Shown one piece after another: positions 46,223-54,043 of a DNA stretch of 64,000 bases. The first letter of the stretch is position 1; every line of letters begins with the position of its first letter. This DNA is from Chryseobacterium sp. W4I1 (GTDB lineage: Bacteria > Bacteroidota > Bacteroidia > Flavobacteriales > Weeksellaceae), in assembly GCF_030816115.1 (NCBI RefSeq), contig NZ_JAUSXQ010000001.1:4383001-4447000 (forward strand). Direction: 5' to 3'. Under the pieces are notes generated by a model. The model was not told the origin of the DNA, searched no databases, and saw nothing but the letters and a program-made list of their open reading frames with translations. The position numbers and the translations under genes are program-made.

Positions 46223-47137
46223 ATGAGACTAAATATTAAAAATGAAACGGGCAGGCTAAAATCGGTAGTTTTAGGCCAGCCTAATTCAATGGGACCCATT
46301 CCCACACTTGAGGAAAGCTATGACGCCAAGTCATATTACTCAATCGAACACAATATGTATCCGGTAGAAGAGGATATCATCAACGAAATGAACGCCTTTG
46401 AAGCAGTGCTGAAGAAATATGATGTAGAAGTACTTCGCCCAAGCATTATCAAAGATTACAACCAGGTGTTTTCAAGAGACGTAGCCTTTGTGATCGATGA
46501 TAAAATGATCATCTCAAACGTGATCGCAGACAGAGCAGACGAGCAGGAGGCTTACAAAAAAGTATTTGAAAAAGTAGCCTGGAGAAAAATCATCAACCTT
46601 CCGGAAACCGCACACATCGAAGGTGGAGACGTGATCGTTTGGGACGATTTTCTTTTTATAGGAACCTGCTTCAGCGAAGACTACAGAAACTATAAAACAG
46701 CAAGGACCAACGAATACGCTATTGAAATTTTAAAAGAATACTTTCCGAAGAAAAGAATCATCGATCTTGAGCTTAAGAAAAACGATAAAATTCCGTTTGA
46801 AGGGATATTACATCTTGATTGCACATTCAATCCGGTAGGAAAAGATAAATGTCTTATTTATAAAAACGGTTTTGTTGATGAAAGCGATTATCGCCTGATC
46901 ATTGATATTTTCGGTGAAGAGAACTGTTTTCACATCAATGATGAGGAAATGTTTGAAATGTTCCCGAATATTTTTTCCATTTCCCCGGAGGTCGTAGTAT
47001 CAGATAAAACATTCACAAGAATGAATAACCACCTGAGAAACGAGTGGGGAATGACTGTAGAAGAAATCCCTTACAGAGAAATTTCAAAAATGGGCGGATT
47101 GTTGAGATGTTCTACAATGCCACTCGTGAGGGAGTAA
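46223..47137 (+). CDS. Amidinotransferase-fold enzyme (arginine deiminase/DDAH superfamily)
   Basis: The 304-residue protein belongs to the guanidino-group-modifying superfamily: it has the N-terminal ETGRLKSVVLGQPNSMGP, the substrate Asp-region FSRDVAFVIDD, the conserved ETAHIEGGDVIVWDD, the catalytic-His stretch LHLDCTFNPVG and a C-terminal catalytic Cys296 in GGLLRCSTMPL. Family members hydrolyse arginine or methylarginine, or transfer amidino groups; the substrate here is not determined. It is followed by a four-helix-bundle gene and a CtlX-like gene, suggesting a role in arginine/citrulline breakdown. Confidence 0.85.
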   Translation: MRLNIKNETGRLKSVVLGQPNSMGPIPTLEESYDAKSYYSIEHNMYPVEEDIINEMNAFEAVLKKYDVEVLRPSIIKDYNQVFSRDVAFVIDDKMIISNVIADRADEQEAYKKVFEKVAWRKIINLPETAHIEGGDVIVWDDFLFIGTCFSEDYRNYKTARTNEYAIEILKEYFPKKRIIDLELKKNDKIPFEGILHLDCTFNPVGKDKCLIYKNGFVDESDYRLIIDIFGEENCFHINDEEMFEMFPNIFSISPEVVVSDKTFTRMNNHLRNEWGMTVEEIPYREISKMGGLLRCSTMPLVRE

Positions 47138-47203
47138 AAGGGTTTTAGAGTAGGAGTGTGGGAGTATTTTTTGTTTTACATTTAATTAAAATAAATTATA
47201 ATT

Positions 47204-47611
47204 ATGCTGACAGTTAAGTTTCACCAGGATTTAAAAGTTTTTCAACAATCTTTTGAGATAGCAATGCAGATTTATACACTCTCAAAATCCTTTCCTAAAG
47301 AAGAGCTCTACTCCCTTACAGATCAAATCAGGAGATCATCAAGATCAGTGTCAGCTAATATAAGTGAAGCCTGGGGAAAAAGAAAATATGAAAAATCTTT
47401 TATTGCTAAACTTACAGATTCAGAAGGAGAGGCTAGAGAAACTCAAACCTGGCTTCAATTTGCCTTAGCTTATAATTATATTAATGAAGAACAATTTAAT
47501 AATCTAAATAATCAATACAATCAAATAATAGGGATGTTAGTCAATATGATGAATCAGTCTGAAAGCTGGTGTTCATTTTCTCCGGAAAATAAGCGTGAAG
47601 AAAACTCATAA
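47204..47611 (+). CDS. Four-helix-bundle protein (S23/IVP family)
   Basis: The 135-residue product matches the four-helix-bundle family first seen in 23S rRNA intervening sequences: FHQDLKVFQQSFEIAMQIYTLSKSFPKEELYSLTDQIRRSSRSVSANISEAWGKR, then SEGEARETQTWLQFALAYNYINEEQFNNL. Here it stands between two amidinotransferase-fold genes, not in an rRNA gene. The function of free-standing members is unknown. A truncated relative lies at 59963, beside recJ. Confidence 0.85.
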   Translation: MLTVKFHQDLKVFQQSFEIAMQIYTLSKSFPKEELYSLTDQIRRSSRSVSANISEAWGKRKYEKSFIAKLTDSEGEARETQTWLQFALAYNYINEEQFNNLNNQYNQIIGMLVNMMNQSESWCSFSPENKREENS

Positions 47612-47653
47612 ACACTAATACTCTCTGACTCTTCAACTCAAAAAACTCAGACA

Positions 47654-48577
47654 ATGCAAACAACAGATACCGTATTAATGATAGAGCCGATTGCATTCGG
47701 TTACAACGCTGAAACAGCGGAAAACAATTATTTCCAGGTTGAACAGAAAGGTTCTGATATTCAATCTAAAGCTTTGGCAGAATTCAACACTTTTGTTGGA
47801 AAGCTGAGAAGTAAAGGAGTGAATGTGATCACCATAAAAGATACATTGGACCCACACACACCGGATTCTATTTTCCCAAACAACTGGGTAAGTTTCCATA
47901 AAGATGGAAAAGTGGTATTATACCCGATGTTCGCTTCAAACAGAAGAGTGGAAAGAAGGGAAGACATCCTGGAAACTATAAAAAACCAAGGATTTGAAGT
48001 ATCTGAAATTGATGACTGGTCTTTCCCGGAAACTCAGGGTCATTTCCTGGAGGGAACCGGAAGTATGATTTTCGATCACGATAATAAAATCGCCTATGGT
48101 TCAGTTTCTTTACGTCTGGATGAAAAATTATTCAGAGAATTTTGTAGTAAGTATGGTTTTGCACCGGTGGTTTTCCATTCTTATCAAACAGTAGGAACGG
48201 AAAGGCTTCCTATTTACCATACCAATGTAATGATGTGTGTAGCCGACCAATTTGTGGTTATCTGTCTGGACTGTATCGATGATGAACTTGAAAGAGAAAA
48301 GGTAATAGAAGCTATCAAAAACTCAGGAAAACAGATCATAGAAATTTCAGAAGAGCAGATGCAGCAGTTTGCAGGAAATATGCTTCAGGTTCAGAATAAA
48401 GATGGACAGAAATTCCTGGTGATGAGCCAGACTGCTTATCAGTCTCTGGCCCCTGAACAGATTGCAGCTATAGAAAAATATTGTGAGATCATTTACTCAG
48501 ATCTGAATACCATCGAAGTGAATGGGGGAGGAAGCGCAAGATGTATGCTTGCTGAGGTTTTTCTTCCGAAAAAGTAA
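47654..48577 (+). CDS. ctlX: CtlX-like citrulline-utilisation hydrolase
   Basis: The 307-residue protein is a second amidinotransferase-fold enzyme. It has TVLMIEPIAFGYNAETAENNYFQV, HTPDSIFPNNWVSFHKDGKVVLYPMFASNRRVERRED (Asp/Arg substrate region), GHFLEGTGSMIFDH, the His-containing IYHTNVMMCVADQFVVICLDCI and the terminal GGGSARCMLAEVFLPKK with catalytic Cys297. It resembles the family annotated as citrulline-utilisation hydrolase CtlX. It could act after the enzyme at 46223 in the same pathway; the exact reaction is inferred. Confidence 0.82.
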   Translation: MQTTDTVLMIEPIAFGYNAETAENNYFQVEQKGSDIQSKALAEFNTFVGKLRSKGVNVITIKDTLDPHTPDSIFPNNWVSFHKDGKVVLYPMFASNRRVERREDILETIKNQGFEVSEIDDWSFPETQGHFLEGTGSMIFDHDNKIAYGSVSLRLDEKLFREFCSKYGFAPVVFHSYQTVGTERLPIYHTNVMMCVADQFVVICLDCIDDELEREKVIEAIKNSGKQIIEISEEQMQQFAGNMLQVQNKDGQKFLVMSQTAYQSLAPEQIAAIEKYCEIIYSDLNTIEVNGGGSARCMLAEVFLPKK

Positions 48578-48606
48578 GAGATATAAAACTCTATTTTAAA
48601 CTCTAT

Positions 48607-48640
48607 TTCCGGCTTTGTTTTAAAGCCGGAATTTTTTTGA
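48607..48640 (+). terminator. Terminator after the ctlX-like gene
   Basis: TTCCGGCTTT pairs perfectly with AAAGCCGGAA around a 5-base loop and is followed by T7. Confidence 0.87.
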
Positions 48641-48686
48641 TCAGTTTCTATTTATTCAACCTGAGATAAAAGACAAAAAAGTTACC

Positions 48687-48694
48687 TAAATTTG
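48687..48694 (+). promoter_or_regulatory. -7 element of the GH43 gene
   Basis: TAAATTTG matches TAnnTTTG, 17 bases upstream of the ATG at 48712. Confidence 0.5.
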
Positions 48695-48711
48695 TTCATT
48701 AAGCAAAAATT

Positions 48712-50472
48712 ATGAAGATGCAGAAGTACTTTTTAACATTCGCTGTTCTGTTCGGGATATGGGTAGGTGCCCAGCAGAAAACATTCTGTAACCCAATTAA
48801 TATCGATTATGGTTATACACCGTTCGAAGTTTTCTCAAGACAAGGGAAACACCGGGCAACAGCGGACCCAGTAATTGTCAATTTTAAAGATAAATTATTT
48901 CTTTTTTCCACTAATCAGGAAGGCTATTGGTATAGCGACGATATGCTGGACTGGAAATTTGTGAAAAGAAAATTTCTGAGAGACAATAAATATATCCATG
49001 ACCTGAATGCTCCGGCAGTCTGGGCCATGAAAGATACTCTCTATGTGTACGGATCTACCTGGGAACAGGATTTTCCGATTTGGAAAAGTACCAATCCTAC
49101 GAAAGATGACTGGAAAATTGCTGTAGACACTTTAAAAGTTGGTGCGTGGGATCCGGCGTTCCATTATGATGAAGATAAAAACAAACTTTATCTGTACTGG
49201 GGATCCAGCAACGAATGGCCACTGCTTGGAACCGAAGTAAAGGTTAAAACGCTCCAGTCTGAAGGTTTTACAAAACCCATTATAAAATTAAAACCTGAAG
49301 ACCATGGTTGGGAAAGATTCGGGGAGTATAATGATAATGTTTTCCTCCAGCCTTTCGTAGAAGGAGCCTGGATGACCAAACACAATGGAAAGTATTATAT
49401 GCAATACGGTGCTCCTGCCACTGAATTCAGCGGATATTCTGATGGAGTATATGTAAGCAAAAATCCTCTGGAAGGTTTTGAGTATCAGCAGCACAATCCC
49501 TTTTCCTACAAGCCGGGAGGCTTTGCTAGAGGAGCAGGTCATGGCGCTACTTTTGAAGATAATTTTAAGAACTGGTGGCATGTTTCGACCATTTTTATTT
49601 CCACTAAAAATAATTTTGAAAGAAGACTTGGGATCTGGCCTGCAGGTTTTGACAAAGATGATGTGATGTATACCAATACAGCTTATGGAGATTATCCAAC
49701 CTTCCTTCCGCAGTATGCACAGGGCAAAGATTTTTCAAAAGGCCTTTTTGCAGGCTGGATGCTGCTGAATTACAATAAACCCGTGCAGGTTTCCTCAACT
49801 TTAGGAGGCTATCAACCCAATCTGGCGGTAGATGAAGATATCAAGACGTATTGGAGTGCAAAAACAGGGAATTCAGGAGAATGGTTTCAGACCGATCTTG
49901 GTGAAGTTTCTACCATTAATGCGATTCAGATCAACTATGCGGATCAGGATGCAGAATTTATGGGTAAAACTTTAGGCAAAATGCATCAGTACAAGATTTA
50001 CGGATCGAATGACGGTAAAAAATGGAACGTTGTTGTAGATAAAAGCAAAAATACGAAAGATGTTCCCCACGATTATGTAGAACTTGAAAAACCGGCAAAG
50101 GCAAGATTCCTTAAAATGGAAAACCTGAAAATGCCTACAGGAAAATTCGCATTGAGCGGTTTCAGGGTTTTTGGAAAAGGAGCGGGGGAAAAGCCAAAGA
50201 AAGTGGAAGGATTTGTTCCTTTACGGGCTGATCCTAAAAAATATGGAGAAAGAAGAAGTATCTGGGTGAAATGGCAGCAGAATCAGGATGCTGACGGATA
50301 TGTAATTTACTGGGGGAAATCTCCTGACAAATTATACGGAAGCATAATGGTGTATGGAAAGAATGAATATTTCTTTACCGGAGCCGATAGAACGGATGCT
50401 TACTATTTCCAGATTGAAGCTTTCAATGCCAATGGAATTTCAGAGAGAACGGAGATTTCAAAATCTGAATAA
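48712..50472 (+). CDS. Secreted family 43 glycoside hydrolase with discoidin and Fn3 domains
   Basis: The 586-residue protein has a signal peptide (MKMQKYFLTFAVLFGIWVGAQ), a five-bladed GH43 domain (~30-345) with candidate catalytic Asp52 (ATADPVI), Asp147 (GAWDPAFHYDED) and Glu217 (FVEGAWMTKHNGKYYMQYG), then an F5/8-type-C (discoidin) carbohydrate-binding domain (~355-490, TDLGEVSTINAIQIN) and a C-terminal Fn3-like domain. GH43 enzymes cleave arabinose- or xylose-containing hemicellulose side chains or related glycans. The gene is alone in its unit and converges on a secreted esterase. Confidence 0.88.
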   Translation: MKMQKYFLTFAVLFGIWVGAQQKTFCNPINIDYGYTPFEVFSRQGKHRATADPVIVNFKDKLFLFSTNQEGYWYSDDMLDWKFVKRKFLRDNKYIHDLNAPAVWAMKDTLYVYGSTWEQDFPIWKSTNPTKDDWKIAVDTLKVGAWDPAFHYDEDKNKLYLYWGSSNEWPLLGTEVKVKTLQSEGFTKPIIKLKPEDHGWERFGEYNDNVFLQPFVEGAWMTKHNGKYYMQYGAPATEFSGYSDGVYVSKNPLEGFEYQQHNPFSYKPGGFARGAGHGATFEDNFKNWWHVSTIFISTKNNFERRLGIWPAGFDKDDVMYTNTAYGDYPTFLPQYAQGKDFSKGLFAGWMLLNYNKPVQVSSTLGGYQPNLAVDEDIKTYWSAKTGNSGEWFQTDLGEVSTINAIQINYADQDAEFMGKTLGKMHQYKIYGSNDGKKWNVVVDKSKNTKDVPHDYVELEKPAKARFLKMENLKMPTGKFALSGFRVFGKGAGEKPKKVEGFVPLRADPKKYGERRSIWVKWQQNQDADGYVIYWGKSPDKLYGSIMVYGKNEYFFTGADRTDAYYFQIEAFNANGISERTEISKSE

Positions 50473-50481
50473 AATATAAAT

Positions 50482-50516
50482 AAGCGCTTTGAAACTTTCA
50501 AAGCGTTTATTTTTTG
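50482..50516. terminator. Terminator shared by the GH43 and esterase genes
   Basis: CGCTTTGAAA pairs with TTTCAAAGCG (loop of at least 3 bases after the inner pairs open), followed by T-rich sequence. It lies between the convergent genes and overlaps the end of the esterase coding region. Confidence 0.7.
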
Positions 50517-51373
50517 TCCAACTGCCTCAAGAATGTAGCAATTTTATCGATTAAAAATAGATCATTAGGAGCTTTGTCCCAATCCAGATGCCCGCCGTCG
50601 AACTCATAGGTTTCGTGTATGACTTTATTTCGGATCAAAACAGAATCCAATATTCTTTTTTGAGATAAAGGTATGATCTGATCTCTGTTTCCGTAATACG
50701 AAAGGGTAGGCGCTGAAGCAGATTCTATCCAGCTGACCGGACTTGCGAAAAGGGTTTTAGACATTTTTGTTGGAACGGCTTTGGGATCGATAAGATAGTT
50801 TTTAACAAAGGAGTAATCCTGATATTTTTCAAAACCGGGATCAGACAAATCAGAAGGTCCTACAATATTTACTACAGCTTTTATCTTTTTTTGAGCATTA
50901 AAATGATAAGCATATAGCATTGATAAATGAGCGCCGGCGCTGTTACCAAGAAGGATAAATCTGGGATTGTACTTCAGCTTTTGTTCTAAATATTTTATAG
51001 CAGTCCCGATGTCATCTGTCTGGTTTGGTATCCCTGCACTGGTTGCTGTTGCAAGCCTGTAATTGATATTTGCAAAAATATGATCCGGAAATTTCTGCAT
51101 CATCGAGAGTGTGAAAAAAGTAAGTTCAGTTTTATTCCCACCACGCCAGCCTCCACCATGGATGATAAGAAAAACATCTTTCTTTTCCGATGTTTCCTGA
51201 TGAGGTATATAAAGATCCAGGACCTGTTCGGGATTATTTCCATAACGGACATTTTCTTCCTTCTCAAAACTGATGCCCTTACCCAGCGTCAATTTCTTTT
51301 CCTTGCAGCCGGAAATAAAAAGCACAATAACTAAGCATTTGATAATACTGAATACATAATTTCTTAGCATCAA
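50507..51373 (-). CDS. Lipoprotein alpha/beta-hydrolase (carboxylesterase-like)
   Basis: The 288-residue protein has a lipoprotein signal with Cys23 (VLFISGC). The alpha/beta-hydrolase core has the oxyanion HGGGWRGG (72-79), the nucleophile Ser145 in LLGNSAGAHLS, and the probable Asp230 (YYGNRDQIIP) and His261 (FDGGHLDW). It resembles BD-FAE-type acetyl-xylan or feruloyl esterases as well as other carboxylesterases. Its convergent neighbour is a GH43 enzyme, so a joint role in removing ester groups from plant glycan is plausible but inferred. Confidence 0.83.
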   Translation of the reverse strand: MMLRNYVFSIIKCLVIVLFISGCKEKKLTLGKGISFEKEENVRYGNNPEQVLDLYIPHQETSEKKDVFLIIHGGGWRGGNKTELTFFTLSMMQKFPDHIFANINYRLATATSAGIPNQTDDIGTAIKYLEQKLKYNPRFILLGNSAGAHLSMLYAYHFNAQKKIKAVVNIVGPSDLSDPGFEKYQDYSFVKNYLIDPKAVPTKMSKTLFASPVSWIESASAPTLSYYGNRDQIIPLSQKRILDSVLIRNKVIHETYEFDGGHLDWDKAPNDLFLIDKIATFLRQLDKK

Positions 51374-51566
51374 AATAAAAATTAAAGATTAGGTTTTTAT
51401 GATTTAAGATAAGAAAATAAAAGATAATTTTCATACAGTGTGTGAGTTATATTTTAATTGTAATCAAGAGCGGTAATTCAAAATTTTAGAGTTATTCAGG
51501 TCAGGATTAAATATGATATTAATCAATAAAGTGAATTATTATTTTTACTTAGTATAAATAAAGCTA

Positions 51567-51574
51567 TAGATTTG
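51567..51574 (+). promoter_or_regulatory. -7 element of the second siderophore receptor gene
   Basis: TAGATTTG matches TAnnTTTG, 20 bases before the ATG at 51595. Confidence 0.5.
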
Positions 51575-51594
51575 CACCTGAAAAATTGTACTGA

Positions 51595-53928
51595 ATGAAA
51601 TTTATAGCTACTGCAGTCTTCCTTTTTGGAGGTTTAGGATGGGCCATTGCCCAAAACTCCGGAAATATTTCTGGTGTTCTCAAACAACATAACGGAGAAG
51701 TTCTTCGGAAAGCAACAGTGGAACTGGTAGAGATCAATAAACATACGCTTACCGACCAGGACGGAAAATTTAGTTTTGAGCATCTTACTGATGGTGATTA
51801 TCACATCAAAATCCAGGTGATCGGTTCGGCAGAGAAGACCATTGAAGTTAAAGTAGTTCAGAACGGGCCTGCTGTAGTCAATTACCAACTGGAGAAAGAA
51901 AATATTTCTGCCATTCAGGAAATCACACTGTCGAGCAATGTCAATAAGTTTTCTAAAAAAGAAAGCCCTTATGTATCAAAACTTCCTTTAAAAAATATAG
52001 AAACACCACAGGTTTACATCAGCGTTCCTAAAGAACTGATCCAGGAGCAGATTGCGGTTAATCTCGGAAGTATTTCCAAAAATATTCCCGGTGCTGGTAT
52101 TCCTATGCTGGCCAATCAGGGACGAGTTACTTTTCTTTCCCGTGGATTTACCACTGAGCCTATGGTGAGAAATGGGATCTCCGGTTTTGCTTATACCACC
52201 ATTGATCCTGCCAATCTTGAGAAGATAGAAGCTATAAAAGGACCTTCTGCCACATTATTCGGTTCTAATCTTTCTACGTACGGAGGTTTATTCAACAGGG
52301 TGACCAAAAAACCATTTAACGGTTTTGGCGGTGAAATATCTTATACCGCCGGAAGCTGGAACTACAATCGTTTTGCAGTGGATGTGAATACGGCTGTGAA
52401 TACTGATAAAACAATTCTTTTCAGATTAAATGGTGCAGCTACTTTTCAAAAGAGTTTTCAGGATCTCGGTTTTAGCAACGCACTTTCGATAGCTCCGTCA
52501 ATTTCATATCAGATCAATGACAGACTTTCTCTTTTATTTGATATAGAATACGGGCACGAAAAGGCAACATCGGTGGTAAGATTTAATCCTTTCCTGGGTA
52601 GTAATAAAGTACAGTCTATTGCAGATATGGGATTTCCTTACAACAGATTATTTGGAAGCAACGGCATTCCTTATGAAACTGAAATGATGAATATTTTTGC
52701 CCAGATGAATTATAAAATTTCTGACAATTGGACTTCACAGACGCTTGTATCCCGTGCAAAATCTACCATCGACGGATATATTACAGCCATTAACGGAGCT
52801 TCTGATACCACTGCCCGCTTGCAGGTAATGAAAGGAAATACCAACTTCATTGCTACCAATATTCAGCAGAACTTTATTGGGGATTTCAAGATTTTAGGGC
52901 ACCGGAACAGGCTGATTGTCGGTTTGGATTATTATAATAATGCCAATAGTTTTGACAGGGTCACCATCAATGGGTCACCTTTTGATTTTACTGGAACTAC
53001 CCCTTACTCCGTAAACCAGGCCGCTATTGATAATCTTGCGGCATCGGGAACTCCAAGAATTGAGAAAAATGGCGACAACAGTTATGCTGTTTATGTATCA
53101 GATGTTTTTAATATTACAGACAGGTTTTTGGCCATGGTAAGTGTAAGGGCAGACCGCTATCAAAATATGGGAGTGACCAATATTGCTCAAAATGTAACTA
53201 CGGGAGATTATTGGCAGACCAATTTTTCTCCGAAATTTGGATTGGTGTATGAAGTGGTAAAAGATAAGGTTTCAGTTTTCGGGAATTATATGAACGGCTT
53301 TACCAATAAAGGTGGCGCCGATATTTCCGGTAATACCTTTAAGCCGGAACAGGCGAATCAGAAAGAGCTGGGAGTAAAAGGAGACCTTTTCGGCCACAAA
53401 CTCGTAGGAACCATTAGCTATTATGATATTGATGTTAAGAATATGGTCCGTCAGGATCCTTTCAACAGTTTATATTCTATTCAGGATGGAGGTCAGCGAA
53501 GCAAAGGGTTCGAGCTGGAGTTCGCTGCCAACCCATTAAAAGGATTGAATATTATTGCAGGGTATGCGTATAATGACAGTAAAATGACCAAGGCAGATGA
53601 TAAAATCAATGGTCTTCGTCCTGCACTTTCAGGGCCCTCCAACTTATATAATCTTTGGATGAGTTATCAGATGATGAGCGGAGAACTGAAAGGGTTGGGA
53701 ATTGGTTTTGGAGGAAATAAAGGAAATCATTCTTTCCAGACAAATACAACAACTTCAAAGGTAATCATTCCCGCATATACGACTTTAGATGCCACGTTAT
53801 TTTATGATCATAAAAACTTCAGAGCAGGAATAAAAGTGAATAATTTAACTAATGAAAAAACCTGGTCTGTAAGATTAACTCCGCAAAATCCAACTCAGGT
53901 TTTAGGAAGCATTGCCTATAAATTTTAA
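51595..53928 (+). CDS. TonB-dependent siderophore receptor with carboxypeptidase-like domain
   Basis: The 777-residue protein has a signal peptide (MKFIATAVFLFGGLGWAIAQ), a CarboxypepD_reg-like domain (NISGVLKQHNGEVLRKATVELVEI...), a plug domain (PQVYISVPKELIQEQIAVNLGSISKNIPGAGIPMLANQGRVTFLSRGF; IEAIKGPSATLFGSNL) and a barrel ending SVRLTPQNPTQVLGSIAYKF. It resembles ferric-siderophore receptors. It differs from the receptor at 5749 by the N-terminal domain. A GC-rich hairpin follows. Confidence 0.87.
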   Translation: MKFIATAVFLFGGLGWAIAQNSGNISGVLKQHNGEVLRKATVELVEINKHTLTDQDGKFSFEHLTDGDYHIKIQVIGSAEKTIEVKVVQNGPAVVNYQLEKENISAIQEITLSSNVNKFSKKESPYVSKLPLKNIETPQVYISVPKELIQEQIAVNLGSISKNIPGAGIPMLANQGRVTFLSRGFTTEPMVRNGISGFAYTTIDPANLEKIEAIKGPSATLFGSNLSTYGGLFNRVTKKPFNGFGGEISYTAGSWNYNRFAVDVNTAVNTDKTILFRLNGAATFQKSFQDLGFSNALSIAPSISYQINDRLSLLFDIEYGHEKATSVVRFNPFLGSNKVQSIADMGFPYNRLFGSNGIPYETEMMNIFAQMNYKISDNWTSQTLVSRAKSTIDGYITAINGASDTTARLQVMKGNTNFIATNIQQNFIGDFKILGHRNRLIVGLDYYNNANSFDRVTINGSPFDFTGTTPYSVNQAAIDNLAASGTPRIEKNGDNSYAVYVSDVFNITDRFLAMVSVRADRYQNMGVTNIAQNVTTGDYWQTNFSPKFGLVYEVVKDKVSVFGNYMNGFTNKGGADISGNTFKPEQANQKELGVKGDLFGHKLVGTISYYDIDVKNMVRQDPFNSLYSIQDGGQRSKGFELEFAANPLKGLNIIAGYAYNDSKMTKADDKINGLRPALSGPSNLYNLWMSYQMMSGELKGLGIGFGGNKGNHSFQTNTTTSKVIIPAYTTLDATLFYDHKNFRAGIKVNNLTNEKTWSVRLTPQNPTQVLGSIAYKF

Positions 53929-53979
53929 AACGGAACCGGTGGGTTGTATTTCCAGATACAAACGGATAAATGACAAGTA

Positions 53980-54008
53980 AAGGCCCGGCGGATTTTCCGC
54001 CGGGCCTT
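53980..54008. terminator. GC-rich perfect hairpin between convergent genes
   Basis: A perfect 13-bp stem of largely G and C pairs closes a TTT loop, far more GC-rich than its surroundings. No T-tract follows on either strand, so it may be a factor-assisted terminator or a REP-like element. Confidence 0.5.
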
Positions 54009-54043
54009 ACCACAAAATAATTGAATATGAAGAAAGATAAATG

